Source: Carallia brachiata
Lineage: Eukaryota > Streptophyta > Magnoliopsida > Malpighiales > Rhizophoraceae
Reading direction: 5' to 3'
NCBI GenBank assembly: GCA_021464245.1
Contig: JADCRB010000080.1
Location: 691,860 to 755,859 of the forward strand
DNA length: 64,000 nt
Shown: piece after piece, positions 1 to 12,670 of the stretch
Layout: every line of letters begins with the position of its first letter
How positions within the stretch are numbered: the stretch's first letter is position 1
The notes under the pieces: model-generated
What the model was told of the DNA's origin: nothing
The model's database searches: none
What the model saw: only the letters and a program-made list of their open reading frames with translations
Position numbers and translations under genes: made by a program

Positions 1-325
1 GAATGAACTTAGTCAGGCATGTGTAGTCCCAAAAACTCCTTTGTTAGACTTAACAACAGTCCTTGTATTACATGATTTGAGATTTTATACTCTTAGCATG
101 CTTCTTATACGTGCTAGACCCAATGTTGCACAACAAAATTGAACAGAACAAATCGAACTCAAATGCCTCTCATTAGTTAATATGACAAACGAGTACAAAT
201 AAAAAAGTGAAACTAATTTTTATTCCATGCTAAAAATTTAATTTCTTAGAAAATCGAATCAACATAACCTAGTATTATTAATTAATGGCTAGAATCCTCC
301 TTGTATCACAAAGAATTCCACAAAT
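1..325. other. Downstream flank of the LEA2-like gene
   Basis: AT-rich sequence beyond the stop codon of the minus-strand LEA2-like gene. It presumably includes that gene's 3' UTR. I see no other coding region, RNA gene or repeat in it. Confidence 0.6.
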
Positions 326-973
326 TTAGTAACAAATCAAACTCTCAATTGCATGGCTTGTCAAATTAAGATTCATGGTACAATTCATGAATGGAGCAGT
401 CTTCTTCTTAACAATATCCATCAAATGAACTTTTCCTTTCAACTCAGCATAGCTGCTCAGCTTCAAAATCCCAGAACTTATATCAATACTCAGGTTGCCT
501 TTTCCATCCGATGTTAACCTATCCGATGTAGAATTAAACGTAAAATTCAATCTCTCTGAGTCTCTGGCCTTAACACGTCCACTGGCCAACTTTGCTTCAC
601 CAACAACCATGCCTCTATATACAGCACTTGCACTAGTATTCTCGTACTTGAACGGACCAAAATTGGTGTTCTTAATAGCTAACTCGGCAGCCAAGGTCAC
701 GTTGAACGACGGGAACGTTGCATTGCCGTATGCAAGGTTCTCGATCGTCACTGAGTTTACTCGGAGTTCGGGAGTACGGTCACGCATCACGACTAGAGCG
801 AAAACTAAGATGATTGCGCACAAGATGACCACTGCTGTAAAAATGTACACAAAACATTTGTTAGCACTCTTTTGTTGGTGTCTTGCTATGGGGTTTGCCG
901 TGGCATACTCCTCGTCGCTTCGTCGATTGAATTTAGCCGACGATAATGGAATTTTCTGATTGTCTTCCGCCAT
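326..973 (-). CDS. LEA2-family / NDR1-HIN1-like membrane protein
   Basis: Single-exon gene of 215 residues. The ATG at 973 was chosen over an upstream in-frame ATG at 1003 because it opens the conserved-looking MAEDNQK start. Residues about 1-35 are polar and basic (cytosolic). Residues about 38-60 (CFVYIFTAVVILCAIILVFA) form one membrane span. The remainder is the LEA2/WHy-type beta domain (VNSVTIENLAYGN, FNVTLAAELAIKNTNFGPFK) with many N-x-S/T sequons and a C-terminal CTMNLNL...CY stretch, which is typical of plant NHL proteins facing the apoplast. Known members (NDR1, NHL proteins) act in immunity or abiotic stress at the plasma membrane; a role for this one is inferred. The antisense frame also stays open but is a shadow. 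The family call is firm; the exact subgroup is not. Confidence 0.88.
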   Translation of the reverse strand: MAEDNQKIPLSSAKFNRRSDEEYATANPIARHQQKSANKCFVYIFTAVVILCAIILVFALVVMRDRTPELRVNSVTIENLAYGNATFPSFNVTLAAELAIKNTNFGPFKYENTSASAVYRGMVVGEAKLASGRVKARDSERLNFTFNSTSDRLTSDGKGNLSIDISSGILKLSSYAELKGKVHLMDIVKKKTAPFMNCTMNLNLTSHAIESLICY

Positions 974-1065
974 GGTTTCTCTCTTTTGGGATGAGAGATT
1001 CAAGAGGAAGTAATGTTAGTAGGATGCTAATTTGGTACGCGTGTTTGTGACTAAATGGCGTCTCT

Positions 1066-1080
1066 CTATATATATAAATA
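1066..1080 (-). promoter_or_regulatory. TATA-box of the LEA2-like gene
   Basis: The minus strand reads TATTTATATATATAGAG about 95-105 bp upstream of the ATG, a normal place for a plant TATA box. A W-box core (TTGAC, plus strand 1134-1138) lies about 60 bp further upstream, which would fit WRKY control. Both are sequence matches only. Confidence 0.5.
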
Positions 1081-1211
1081 GCATGAAAAGAACCCAACAA
1101 CCGCGTTGAATTTTTAATTTTTTCTTTTCCCTGTTGACATTGGATCTTAGATATTAACAATTGAGAAGTGCACTTACATAATATAGATATTACATCTTTA
1201 TATATTAACAA

Positions 1212-4200
1212 ACATTTATTTCTAATTTAATACTGAAATTAAATCAAATTAAATTCAATTCGTTTAAATTCTACTTAAATACTAACTTCTAATCTATAGC
1301 AGATTTGGATTAACTCGAACAAGCATGGCTGACGCCTGCTTTCTTTGTGAGCATTTTTTTTAATTGCCACAGAAGACATGCATGATGACCTTACTCGGTC
1401 ATAATATTGTAGCAATTAAGAATTATTCTACTCTGACCGCGTATATTGAAGGTCTTATTTTATTTATTTTTTATGACCAAGAACCTTATTTTTTTTCCTA
1501 ATTCTAAATTAAGTTTTTAGGTGAATCATTGAAGGATGTACTTACTCGGAAAATGTCCCGTTAACCATGACGGCTGCAAGTGGCAATAAATAAATCAGAT
1601 GGCCACAAGGTCTTTGAAACATTCAATGACTTAGAACCAATCTCAGATGTGTTCTCTTCCTAAGTAAGCATCATGGTCACTGTTCTTTGGCCCCCCGTTA
1701 ATTATTATGTGTTAATTCGCTTTCGTAGATCAAACGTTGTAATTGTTTTAGATTCATACAGCCCTCCTAGACCTAGTTGGAGCATGCCATGCATCCTTAA
1801 TTTTTGCTCTTCGTCTTTCTGATTTAGATTAATAAGAAAGTGGCTATGAAAAAATTCACACAAAAAAAAAGAGATTCATGCAATTCTATGAGAACTATCG
1901 AATACACATTTCTGATTTCATTGTTAATTGATTATATATTAAAAATTAAAAATATATAACCATCAGTCATAATAATGTAACGTATAAATTTTTCTGAATT
2001 CATTCGAATTAACTGTATTTATCTAACTTTGGCAACAAACCTCAAAATCAGACATTTAAAGCTGTATCATGATGCTAACCAACTTCCCCATGCCAAGTTT
2101 ACCACCAAGGCTGTATTAAGAGAGCTCTGGGCATTTAGTGGGGTTCGAACCTCACTAATACGAAAAGAACTTCTAATATGGAAGTGATTTGCATATAGTC
2201 CACTATAAATAGACTTCCTTTACAAATTACTAATATATTAAAGTTGTTTAAAATTAAAGTCTCATGTTGCTTTTTTTTTTTTTTTTTTTTTTTGGAGGAA
2301 AAATTATCATGGTGCTTAGTATAGTTTTTTCACAGTTTTTTTTTTTTTAATTTTTCCTTTAATGTGATGACGTCCATCAGTTGCCACATAGTTCCAGAGT
2401 CATAGAGATTTCAGAAAATTATTCTCCTTTTAAGACATATTTTTCCTCTACAGATTGAGTAAAGAAAGGAAAATGTTCAAGAAAAAGCTGGTTGGACTCG
2501 AGGAATGTGGGGTTAACGATTAAATACTTAACAGCGTGGCTCCAACCAATGATGCGAAGCCGGTTTTCCAGCTAAGGTAGTAAGGGTTGTGTAACACAAC
2601 CCTTGGACCGGCATTGAAACAGAGGATAATGATATTGGACCGGCATTTACTTTGAGAGTCATTCTTGGGCCTACATCTGAGCCCAAATCTATTCGATAAG
2701 CACATTCCATGACCACGCGGCAAGAAAAAATAATTTTAGTCATCTGGGTCCAGCTGTTGGATCCCTGCAAGTTGCAACGTTTCAAGTCATTCGGATAGGT
2801 ATGAGAAGAAGAGTTCAAAAATAGGAATTGGGTTTATTTATCCATTTTTGTCAACAATAGTAAATAGATGTATTGATTATTCCGTCACTTTACCTTTTAT
2901 TTTATTTTTTTTTATGTCTAGTTGGATTGAGAGAGTGAGGGTATTTTCCAATGAATAAGGTGTGAGATTCGAATGCCAAATATTACTTCAAACTTTAAAT
3001 TTAGTAGTCACTATACTATACTTAATCATTCTTCACCTATTTGGCATGTATTTCTGTTTGCCATCCTTCTCCATGTGGAACCAATGGGCATAAGTGAGCA
3101 AGCGCAGCCCATAATTACCGGAGGTCCACATGTGGAAGAACAAAGAAGGCATTGACCGAGCCCCTTTGCACCAGATCAGCATACGGGCCATAATTACTCC
3201 CAGGTTGACGTATGGAAACAAGCTTTGATCGAGCCCACTTGACCAGAAACAAAGAGTAGGAGGATTTGAAGTTGGGCGCACGAATTAATTGCCCCAGGAC
3301 CGTGACTGACATCAATTATACGCAATTGACAATTTTTTCCCCCACCTCTCTTTTGTTCTTTTGATCGATGCAATTTGGTAGTTTTAAACACTTTAACAGT
3401 TGTGTTTTTGGAAGAAGCCGGAGAAAATGAAACGGTCGAGAATGAAAATGTCTCAAAAATCCAACTTTCATGTGTTTGGATATTACTTGAGAAACGAACG
3501 AAAAAAAAAAAAACCGTAATATATTGGGTCCAATTTGACGAGAAAGGGCGGAGAAAGTTTAGCTATAACAATAAAATTATTAAATTACCCTTACTTTAGT
3601 TTAAAAAAACAGCACCGGCCATAGAATTTGTATTGGGTTTTGATGGATTGTTTATTGCCATAATCGTCATTTTACTTTAAAATATTCTTTCTCCCTCACT
3701 TTTTCATTTATTAAAGAAACAATTTTCTTATCATTTGTTTCTCATCTATCTCAACAACCTACAAAAAATCACTTTCTTTCTTACTATTTTCTTTCTCTTC
3801 GCTTTCTATCTCACTTCAAATCCAAATCTAAACACAATGAAAAAGTTGAACCGCGACAATCCAAGCAAAGTTTATAGAAAATAGAACATAAAAAATAGTC
3901 AAATAGCTTATTCAAATATTATCAAGTGTGTAGTTGCAAACAATACAAAAATCTATGGGTAACAGAGGGAGCCCATTGTATTTCCAATGGTATCCCAGCC
4001 CTGTTCCATACGATTCCAAGATTCCTCTCTTGCATTTCTATACCAATCACTAGAGGGGAAAAATTTTAAGGTGACTACAATATAAAACGTAACTATCATT
4101 TACAAAATAGCTTTGATTATTCTAATAATATGATATAATCTAATCAACAAAAGATGATGATATTACGTGGGTGATTGCTGCCGGCATCGAAATTTCTAAG

Positions 4201-4627
4201 GATTCCCCCGAGCCCACCTCTAGAAAAGCTTGAGTGCCTTCCCCTTTGACTGTCTTCAGATTAAATCATAATAATAATCCATTTCACTATCGCTTGTGTC
4301 AGCCTCTTTCTTGCAGCTGTAACGCACTACTCTTGCTCCTCAGCAGTGCACTTTAGTTCCACTAGCCACCTGTCGAAAATGCGTTTTTTTCCAACAGCAC
4401 CACCACTGTAGTACCAGAGAAAATAATACATTTCATCTATATACTTTTTTTTTTTTTTTTTCCCACTTTTTGCTTTTTTTACCCTGGACTGTACAATGAT
4501 TCATGGGCTTATTTAAAAAATATCTTTTTTTGTTTTTTTCCCTTGACGCGAAGATGTGGAGAAAGTAGTTTTGACATTTAGGTGGCATTGGTAAGATGGA
4601 GGGAAAGGTGTGTTGGTAATGGCTATA
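1212..4627. other. Intergenic region, no gene seen
   Basis: AT-rich DNA between the LEA2-like gene and the 3' end of the RBOH gene. It holds poly-T runs (about 2271-2294 and 4446-4461), a 23-nt palindrome at 2582-2604, a TTGGACCGGCATT direct repeat at 2604 and 2636, and an imperfect tandem repeat of about 80 bp at 3107-3246. Short open frames at 2520-3390 overlap these repeats on both strands and match no family I know. Confidence 0.5.
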
Positions 4628-7600
4628 TCAAAAGTGCTCCTTGTGGAACTCAAACTTTGTGGAACCTTTTTGATTGAACTCATACAAGAGTTTGCTGAGT
4701 TCCTTAGCCAAGACAGGTGCTCCACAGTAAAAAACTCCTGCTCAAAAACAGTAATGTTAAGTCAGAACAGATGAAAAGGGAACTAGTTATCGAAAGCTGT
4801 TTGGACTTTGGAGATATTCTTACCTATTCTGGCGTTACAGTGCTTGGAACATAGTCTGGAGATTACCTTCTTCCAGTTAGGCCTTGCAAAATGGGTTCGG
4901 ACCTAATGGATAATGAGGGATAATCAGTGAATGTGCTCAAGTCTAGGACTTAAAATTAAGCGCGAATTGTTACTCTCCTCTGGAAATCTTGGTCACTCTT
5001 GACTCACCCTTGTGCCAGAAACGATGTCTACGCCATTTTTCGCATGATTTAAGGCTTGAACCATTGTAATGAGGGTTGATCGCGCGTCGCCTTCCGCGTA
5101 TACACTGGTCAAGTAATTGTGCATCTCAATTACGCCCTGGAGTTCAACATAACAAGCTGCCAGTTAAGTATCTCGATCGAGCACAATGAAACGAGGAACA
5201 TTGAGGAGTAAATCATCTTAAGAAAAAATTGCTGTTACCCTTTGATCAAGCTCTGCAATTTCATTCATGACGCCTTTGAACCAATCAAAGGAACCTTGCT
5301 CTCTAGTTACCCAATAGAAATATGCATTGGTCGTTCTTAGAGGCTTTCTACGTTTTGGAGAAACTCCTTTGGGAGTAGGGGTGTCGTAGCTTCCTGCACT
5401 TAGTCTGATGTTCTACTGATGTCTGAGATAGAATCCTGAATAAAGAAATCATAATTTTTAGTTCACTGATTCATGTGAAACAATCTTTGATGAAGATTGA
5501 GAACACAGTAAACGGATAAGTTGAACCAATTTCTACTCTAGGTATTTACCGCCTGTTCCTCCATTTTGACAATGCTATTAAGCAAATCTTTTAGAATGCT
5601 GATAAAAGGTGTTGCCCCAATTCCCTGACCAACAAGTAGCAGGACATCGTATTTCCGGTAGTCTTGAGCAGGGGCGCCATAGGGTCCGTCTATCAAAAGC
5701 TTTGGCAAACTGTTAATCAAAGAAAAACGTGACATAATAAACTACCCAAACAAAAAAGGAAGCAGAAAATGTGATACAAGAGAAAGTGGTAATAGAAGAC
5801 AGCAAATTTTCTGAACCTTTTCTTGGTTGTTTCATCAGCCCTGAGAAGTCCACTCTTCCCAGCTGCAGGACGCTCACAGGCCTCGGAAAATACCCTTTTA
5901 AGTTCTTGAGTCCAGTCACCTAGCTGTCGGATATGAACACTGAGGTAGTCATCCCCAGGAGCAGATGTAATGGAAAATGGATGCCTAGATGGAAAAGTAA
6001 GAGCAGATTAGCTTTGAGGACCCAGGGAACAGAAGGCATCAGACCGAGCTTGCACTATAAAATCCATCAAAACTTTATGACACAAAAACCTAAATAATGA
6101 AATGGTGTTTAGATAATATTTTCATGGCTGGCCGAATCGCACAATCTTGTTTGATAATGTAGGATTATAATTATCCCAAAATTCCTTTTTGGCGAACTTT
6201 TTAGACACAAGACAATTTTTAGTTCCGGATATGAACATAATATTGTACGAAAGTAACAAGATGGGCAGGTTTCTGTCCAACTGCAAGTGTTGTGTACCTA
6301 AAAAAAATGATTAGACAGGTCTCCTCTCATAAGCAAGACCACGGAATAGTTTCCAACGTTTCCTATGGCACCAGCAATTAAACGTAAAAGCAACTGGGAT
6401 TGTAACATATGCAGTTCAGGACTCACCACTCAAAGGGAGACACAGCAGGACATTGGACAAACATGTACTGGCCGCTCTTATAACGAAACTGGGGAGGCTT
6501 TGACATTTGCAACGTGAGAACATTTCCTGGATAGATTGCAACCTGAGTATAGTAATATTGGATAAAGAAAAATGTCATGGACAACTCAGCTGCAGAGAGG
6601 ACTATATTTGTTTTACTCTGTCTATCTGCTTGTAAATGCCAAAAGAGACCAAAAAATGGCAGAGCAGGGCTAGAATCGTTAGTAGATGGAAGCAGAAAGT
6701 TTATTACATTTTAACCGCGCACCAAATGTAAATCACAATTATCAGACTATATCGCAGAGATCACCAGGATGCTATGCTGACCTTTAGAAGCCTAACAGTG
6801 TATAAGCCAGAACGAAAGAATCTAAGGGCCCTTTCTCCAGCATATAGAAGAACTGGAACAGAGAGATACATCCACGTCTGCAACCATGGGCACGTCCTCA
6901 GTCCACACTCTTAAACACAACAACAGAATCATGTAGTCAACAAAAAAAAGACTGGTGCCATACCGTCTTCAAGTACCATTTGTGCACAAGATAGAGGCAT
7001 TGCCCATGGACTATGAGCAAAATGTAGACAATGACAAACAGGTGGTGTGAGTACCAGAATGCATTAAACCCGGTAAGCCTATTGAAAGGTTTAGGCAGCT
7101 TGATCAGGCTCCGCCTGAACCATCGAGTTGCAAGTGTGAACGCAATTGCCATGCATATAATCATTAGTATTCCAGTCACACCCTCAGCCCCTCGAACCAA
7201 TTTCATGTACGAGGGTTTGTGTACTCCAAAGTCATCACTCAAGTAGCTGTTATAGTCCTTGTCAGATGATTTTATTAGCCTTGGAAAATCACAGGCAAGG
7301 TGATCCCCAGCATGAAGGATGACACCAACTATAATTTCCTGCGGCAATGGTCTGCATATACATACATAAACAGCATTGATTAAGGAGAAAAACAAGAGAG
7401 AACTGCAATTAAAAGTATCATCAGTAACAAGAAATCTGTGCGTTAACAACATTTTGTTCTGGACTTGTACCTTATTCATATAATAAATCCATTATAGTAG
7501 GAAAATACTCGACAACCTCATGAATTAAAAGCAACATATGGCTCTGAAAGTTGCGGGAAGTACATAGCCTATGTTAGCTAGAAAGATACAGCTTGGAAAA

Positions 7601-10600
7601 CAAAATACCAAAACTTGTAATGGGATCACCATTTTAATTAGTATAGTAAGAGAAGTGCACAAAAAAGCAAGATTTAATGTCAGAATTCTCTTTTTTAGAA
7701 GATGAATAAGACAGATGAGCTAGATTATGAACTCGTAAATGAAAGTTCTGAACGAAATTCCAGAGCTAAAAGGGCAATTGGTCTCAGCCGGTATAACAGC
7801 AGTGAATATAAACCAATGCTTACCAAGTAATTAAGGACAGTTGAATTCAGTTATATTATCACCAAAGCAAGGTTGAATTAGTTTAAAGACTTAATCTTAT
7901 TAATATGAACCCATGTATTAGATCGCAACATCTTAGTATCGTCTTGATCGAGCCTTTGCTGCTGGCTTTCTATAAATAGGTCATTTTTTAATGAAGAAAT
8001 AAGGATTTTTTCTATAGTACTTACATCAAAAAAAAACCCCTATATCAAACATAATAATCTACCAAGTTAAATGAAGAAAATAACTTCGCAATATAAAATT
8101 AAAACCGACTGGACCTTGTATACAACTTCCAACAGCGATAATCATACGGGAGTTACAAAGTGCTCTAGAAGAAAAAAACCTTCTCCCATTATTTTTTCTT
8201 CCATTTGTCCATTTGGGGAAATTTATTCATATTTCTACGTTTAATGTACTTAACAAAAAAATGAGCATGGAAAGCTACTTGGTTGTCTATTGTCATGAGC
8301 AATGGGCAGGATCAACAATATGTTGACTCTACGATAAAGTCTCCTTCTGCGGCCCAGGATATAAACGTATCAAACAAGCAATGAGGGGGTTGGTAACGGG
8401 CATGTACCTTGTGAAAGTTGATATTGTCGTCAAAAGGAACAAAATAACCCAACTTGGTCGACCTGAGACAGGTGATAATATTTCTACAGACTGGCAAGAG
8501 GATAAGAGCCATGTTGAACTTCAACGTCTCTGCTGCACCCTTTGCTGTTAAGAGACAGTAACCCATGACTTTGAAGGAGTTTTTATGCTTATATTGAATG
8601 AATTTCCATGTGAAAAGCCCTGCCATTATCATGACCCACAATGCCAATACCCATATTCTCTTCCAATGTTCTTGCAAAAAGTAAAGTAATTGTGTGTGCT
8701 CATTCTCCTTATTGGATTCTTCTTTCTTAATCCTTGCAAATTCTGGCTCAAGGCCTGGCTTGTGTAACTTAACGCCTGGCTATAGTTCAAATACGTGTCC
8801 TTCTGTAAAAGCAGCGTCTCTAGTTGCCAAAGCTGTTTAGCAATATCCATGAAATAAAAAAAAAAATTCATCAGCGAGCGAATTATGCCAGAGACAAGAG
8901 AATCTTGAGCATGTCAACTTAATTATTACGCTAGCACTGAAGGATGATATAGTCATATAGCACGCGCAATGTTTATGTCTATGACCGAAAACTTCACATG
9001 TGAGGAAAAATGACCATTAGCCCACATGCTTGCCCACGTGTGTCTGGACCATTACGCAGGAGGACTGGGGTGGTCTATCTAATGATCGATAATGAAATAC
9101 AGGCATCAGATCACTTGTAATTTAATCCATCTTAGTACCGATATTCTCAATCAGCTATTTTTGGAACTACATGTGCTCCATGACCATGCATTGGAAAACA
9201 TAGCAATTGACCACTGCATTACGAAAAATCTACAGAAACTGAAAGGGGACTTAGAATAAAATTATTATTAACGTTACCAGTAAGAGATTATAAACAAAAT
9301 GCATTATTGGTAATTAAAATTTTGTTGCAGAGTAATATGGGGGCCAACACATGCTATGAAGCAATATTAGCGACAGTGACAAAATGTTATACCGTTAAAC
9401 TTGAAGGCTATAATATGTCATAATTAACCAATGTAACTGAAATTCTCACGAAATGACGAACAACATTTGAACCAGCTCCCTATTCCAAAAATGAAAAATT
9501 TTTAAAAAAAATCCCTGCCAACCGCCTTTCAAAGTCCACTGACCATCATTTTCACCTAACCAAAGTGACATAGCTTTACGTTAATAGATCTTCGCAAGTT
9601 GACTAAGTACACAGGAATGGGAGCCTGGTTGTAGAAAATTAAACCGAAAGAAAGAACTGAAAAAGCCGTTCAACCACTGCAAATGTTTCTCTATACCAAG
9701 AGCTTAATTATAAAAATAAATCAGCATTTCTATGGATTGCTACTTTTCCTGTACATTTCTTTTTTCTTACACGGTTCAACAACATTGTGACCTATTCTTC
9801 CACGATTTGGTTTTTTGTTGCCTAACATTGGACCTTTTTTTTTATTTTGAAAACCCTTCTCACAGAGTATGCAAAATTATAAGAATAATTTAACTAAGAT
9901 GCATTAAAATTAATTAACTTGAAAACGAAATCTGGCCACAAAATCATGTAAATCAGGCATACTTTGTTAAATATAAGAAGCGTATTTCTCAAAGAGGACC
10001 CCACCTCGATGTAGCCAAGTCTTTCAGGGTCCAACTCTTCCATGATCAAAGCTGCATATTCCTCGGCTTGTTCCTTCAATCTTGATAACTTGTTTGCAGA
10101 GGCACTTAACGAAATAATCTAGCAATTTATTTTTACCAATAAAGTAATTACAAATAAATTAAGCCAAAAAAGACAAGAAAATGCATAATTTCTTAGAAAT
10201 CAGTAATTTCACATATAAACGTCGGCCTCAATAAGGGAGAAAAAAACACAAAAAAAATAGGACTGATTTGACAAAAAAAAAAAAAAAAAAGAAGCCCCAC
10301 CAGCCGCACTATGTGCGTCACAACTCTGTTTGACGGGAATTCGCAAAATTAAAAGATGCGAAATGTCAAACTCAAACCCCAATACAGTAGACCTGGTTCA
10401 TTAATTTTTGAATTATCAAGGTGCATATGGGAAAAGGCAGAGACCAATAAAAACTGAAACATCTTTATTTTATTGGAGTTGTTATGCTAAGAACATGAAG
10501 GATTATAATATAGTCACCGAATCCTCGCCCACCGGCTATTTTTATATATAAAAAAAAAAAAACCCCTGTTGGCTAATGTCAATGTACTGGAAAACCTTGC

Positions 10601-12529
10601 TCAAGACTAATTAATTGCTATTGATTATAGGCTATGTACTTGAACAATTATGCAATAGAACTACACAATTTTATTTTGCGGTGTTGGCCAATTCATGCAC
10701 GTTACGTAGCGCGCAAACCGCTTAAATAATTTGATTAATTAAGCATGTTGCAATTATTTTGGGTCAATAAAATTATTATTATTAATCATCTTTAACTAAA
10801 ACTGCGGCGAGAACAAAAAAAAAGCGAAGGGACAAAGATTATTCGAACATTTCAATATTAATTATTTATATATACCTATTGAATAAAAATAAACATAACA
10901 AAAATTTTTTCACAAAATTTCATAAAAATTCTTAAATTTTAAAGTAATACTAAATTTATATAAAATTAAATTTTAAAAAATAAAAATAATATTACAAAAA
11001 AATCCCTTGTCACAATAATAAAGAGGCTAATTGATAAAAAAAATCATGAAAAAAATTTCATAATATATATTACTGCTAATACCTCTTTTACTTCCTGTTC
11101 GGTTATTCTCCCATCTTCATTCTTATTCACCCTGTAGAACACAAACCCAAAAACAAAAAAAAAAACTCATTATTCATTACTAAAGCAGTAATTAAATTTC
11201 TTTCATAAATTTTGACACCACAAATATTAAAATCTCGTGCACTTGACTATCTCTTTTTTCTTTTCAATTATGCAACGAGCAAATGATTAAAGGCTGCATA
11301 AGATAATCAGTTTAACTGTTAAATAAACGTAGTTAAGGATTCTATACACTCGTTCTGACATGCGAACGAGGGTATAAACCGTCCGATCACCTGATGATAC
11401 AGTTCGATCATGCGATAAGTAAGGACAAGCAAGCAGAAGAAGTGCTCCCAGTAAGTTTACTCGGGTTGATTAATTAATTAATTAAATGAAAATAATTAAC
11501 TAATTAATTAGGTTTTTGAATAATAATAATTATTTATTTATTTATTTATTTATTAATTAGTTTGAGGCGTACATGTCGAAGAAGATCTGGAGGCGAGAAT
11601 CGAAGCTCTGATCGGTGATGGCGGACCAGAACTCGTGGAGCTCCTCTTTGCTGATCTTGTCGACTCTCAATCTCCGTCTCCTGCCCAGTGCGTCGAACAG
11701 TTCCAGTGCAAAATCCTTCGAATCTTTCATTCCTTCAGGAAAAAAAATTATTTTGAATTTTAATTTTTTGGAATAATTTAACGAAAATGAAAAATCGGAA
11801 ATGAGGAAATTTTCTTTATGATCGGAGACCTATGCATTGGGCGAAATCGGCGCGGTAGAGGTAACCGTCCTTGGCGAGCTTATCGAAGTTGCTTTGAACT
11901 TCGTTCCATGCATCGACGCCGTTAGTTTTGCTGTTGCTGATGAACCTCAGGCCGCGCAGCGCCTTTTGAGCGCCGGAGCGAGTCCGGTCCAACTGAGCTC
12001 GCTGTCTTCTCAAGGCTCGAGCGGCCATAGCCGACTCAAATCCTCCTCCTCCTCCGCCTCCGCCTCCGCCGCCGCCGCCATTGTTTTGACCTGTCGACAA
12101 GATGCGCCCGGCCTGTCCGTGGCCCCAAGAGAACCTCCTCATCAGCTCCGCTTTCAACTCGTGCGAGAAGTGCCTAGCCTTGGCCACCGCCTCCGCCTTC
12201 AGCTCCTGCGACAGCTGCAGCAGCCTGTTCGACGAGCTCCGCCTAATCGTCGGCGATCTCGACGCCGACCCCGAAGCCGGAGTCTCCGCTCCAGAGAAAG
12301 ACGACGCCGCGCCGGCAACAGCGCCGTCATCAATAATATTAATAGCCGTCGCCGGCTCCACGCTCCGGAGAACAATAGTGTCATCATCCTGCAAGTCAAG
12401 CGTCACCTCGACGAACTCCTCCGCCGCATTCGAATCCGTCCCCGGAGAAGCTCCAGCGCTCACCGTCGCCCTTCCAGGAACCGTGTCCGCCGACCATCGC
12501 CGCTCATGCCCCGTCAGCCCTCCCCTCAT
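4628..12529 (-). pseudogene. RBOHF: RBOHF/A-type respiratory burst NADPH oxidase, frameshifted
   Basis: Plasma-membrane oxidase that moves electrons from NADPH through FAD and two haems to make apoplastic superoxide. Exons, in order: 11830-12529, 11573-11732, 11083-11131, 10005-10118, 8408-8832, 6964-7351, 6782-6877, 6427-6542, 5817-5984, 5550-5709, 5239-5435, 5008-5136, 4824-4902, 4628-4737. Visible parts are the N-terminal FVEVTLDLQDDDTIVLRSVE block typical of RBOHF/A, a poly-Gly run, an EF-hand (NKNEDGRITEQE), the membrane core with FWYSHH, FAD motif HPFSIT, NADPH motifs [10 protein letters not shown] and GIGATPF, and the FEFHKEHF end. All introns are GT-AG. Exon 5 has an extra 2 nt (CA repeat, 8691-8698), exon 6 an extra 1 nt (7335-7337) and exon 11 lacks 1 nt near 5400-5403, giving early stops. 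Introns 3, 4 and 5 (about 1 kb each) hold nothing recognisable. A sequencing-error explanation is possible, but the other genes here are clean. Confidence 0.85.
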
Positions 12530-12573
12530 TGATCACAATTTTTCCAACCACTAGTAAGTTTGCCAATTATTCG

Positions 12574-12581
<8 letters not shown>

Positions 12582-12607
<26 letters not shown>
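12582..12607. repeat. (AT)n microsatellite upstream of RBOH
   Basis: About 12 AT units, 53 bp upstream of the RBOH start codon, inside the likely 5' UTR or core promoter. A second (AT)n run lies at 12973-12995. Confidence 0.9.
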
Positions 12608-12635
12608 ACGTAGTAGTGACTGTATAGATTGGGTG

Positions 12636-12670
12636 GTGCTTTGTGCTTTGTGCTTTGTGCTTTGTGCTTT
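12636..12670. repeat. GTGCTTT x5 minisatellite upstream of RBOH
   Basis: Five perfect tandem copies of the 7-mer GTGCTTT, followed by GTTTGTTTGG. It sits about 110-140 bp upstream of the RBOH ATG, probably within the transcribed leader. A GA-rich stretch follows at about 12823-12855. Confidence 0.92.

Noticed and set aside
495..959. 154-codon open frame on the plus strand
   Set aside because: It lies antisense to the LEA2-like coding region, which has the domain, membrane span and sensible codon use. A shadow frame.
2140..2160. GGGGTTCGAACCTC, a tRNA B-box-like sequence
   Set aside because: No A-box at the right distance and no cloverleaf can be drawn; probably a remnant of a SINE-like repeat.
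11837..12532. 231-codon plus-strand frame, with a second at 12102-12554
   Set aside because: Both are antisense to GC-rich RBOH exon 1 and are Arg/Ser/Pro low-complexity, as expected from reverse reading of that exon.
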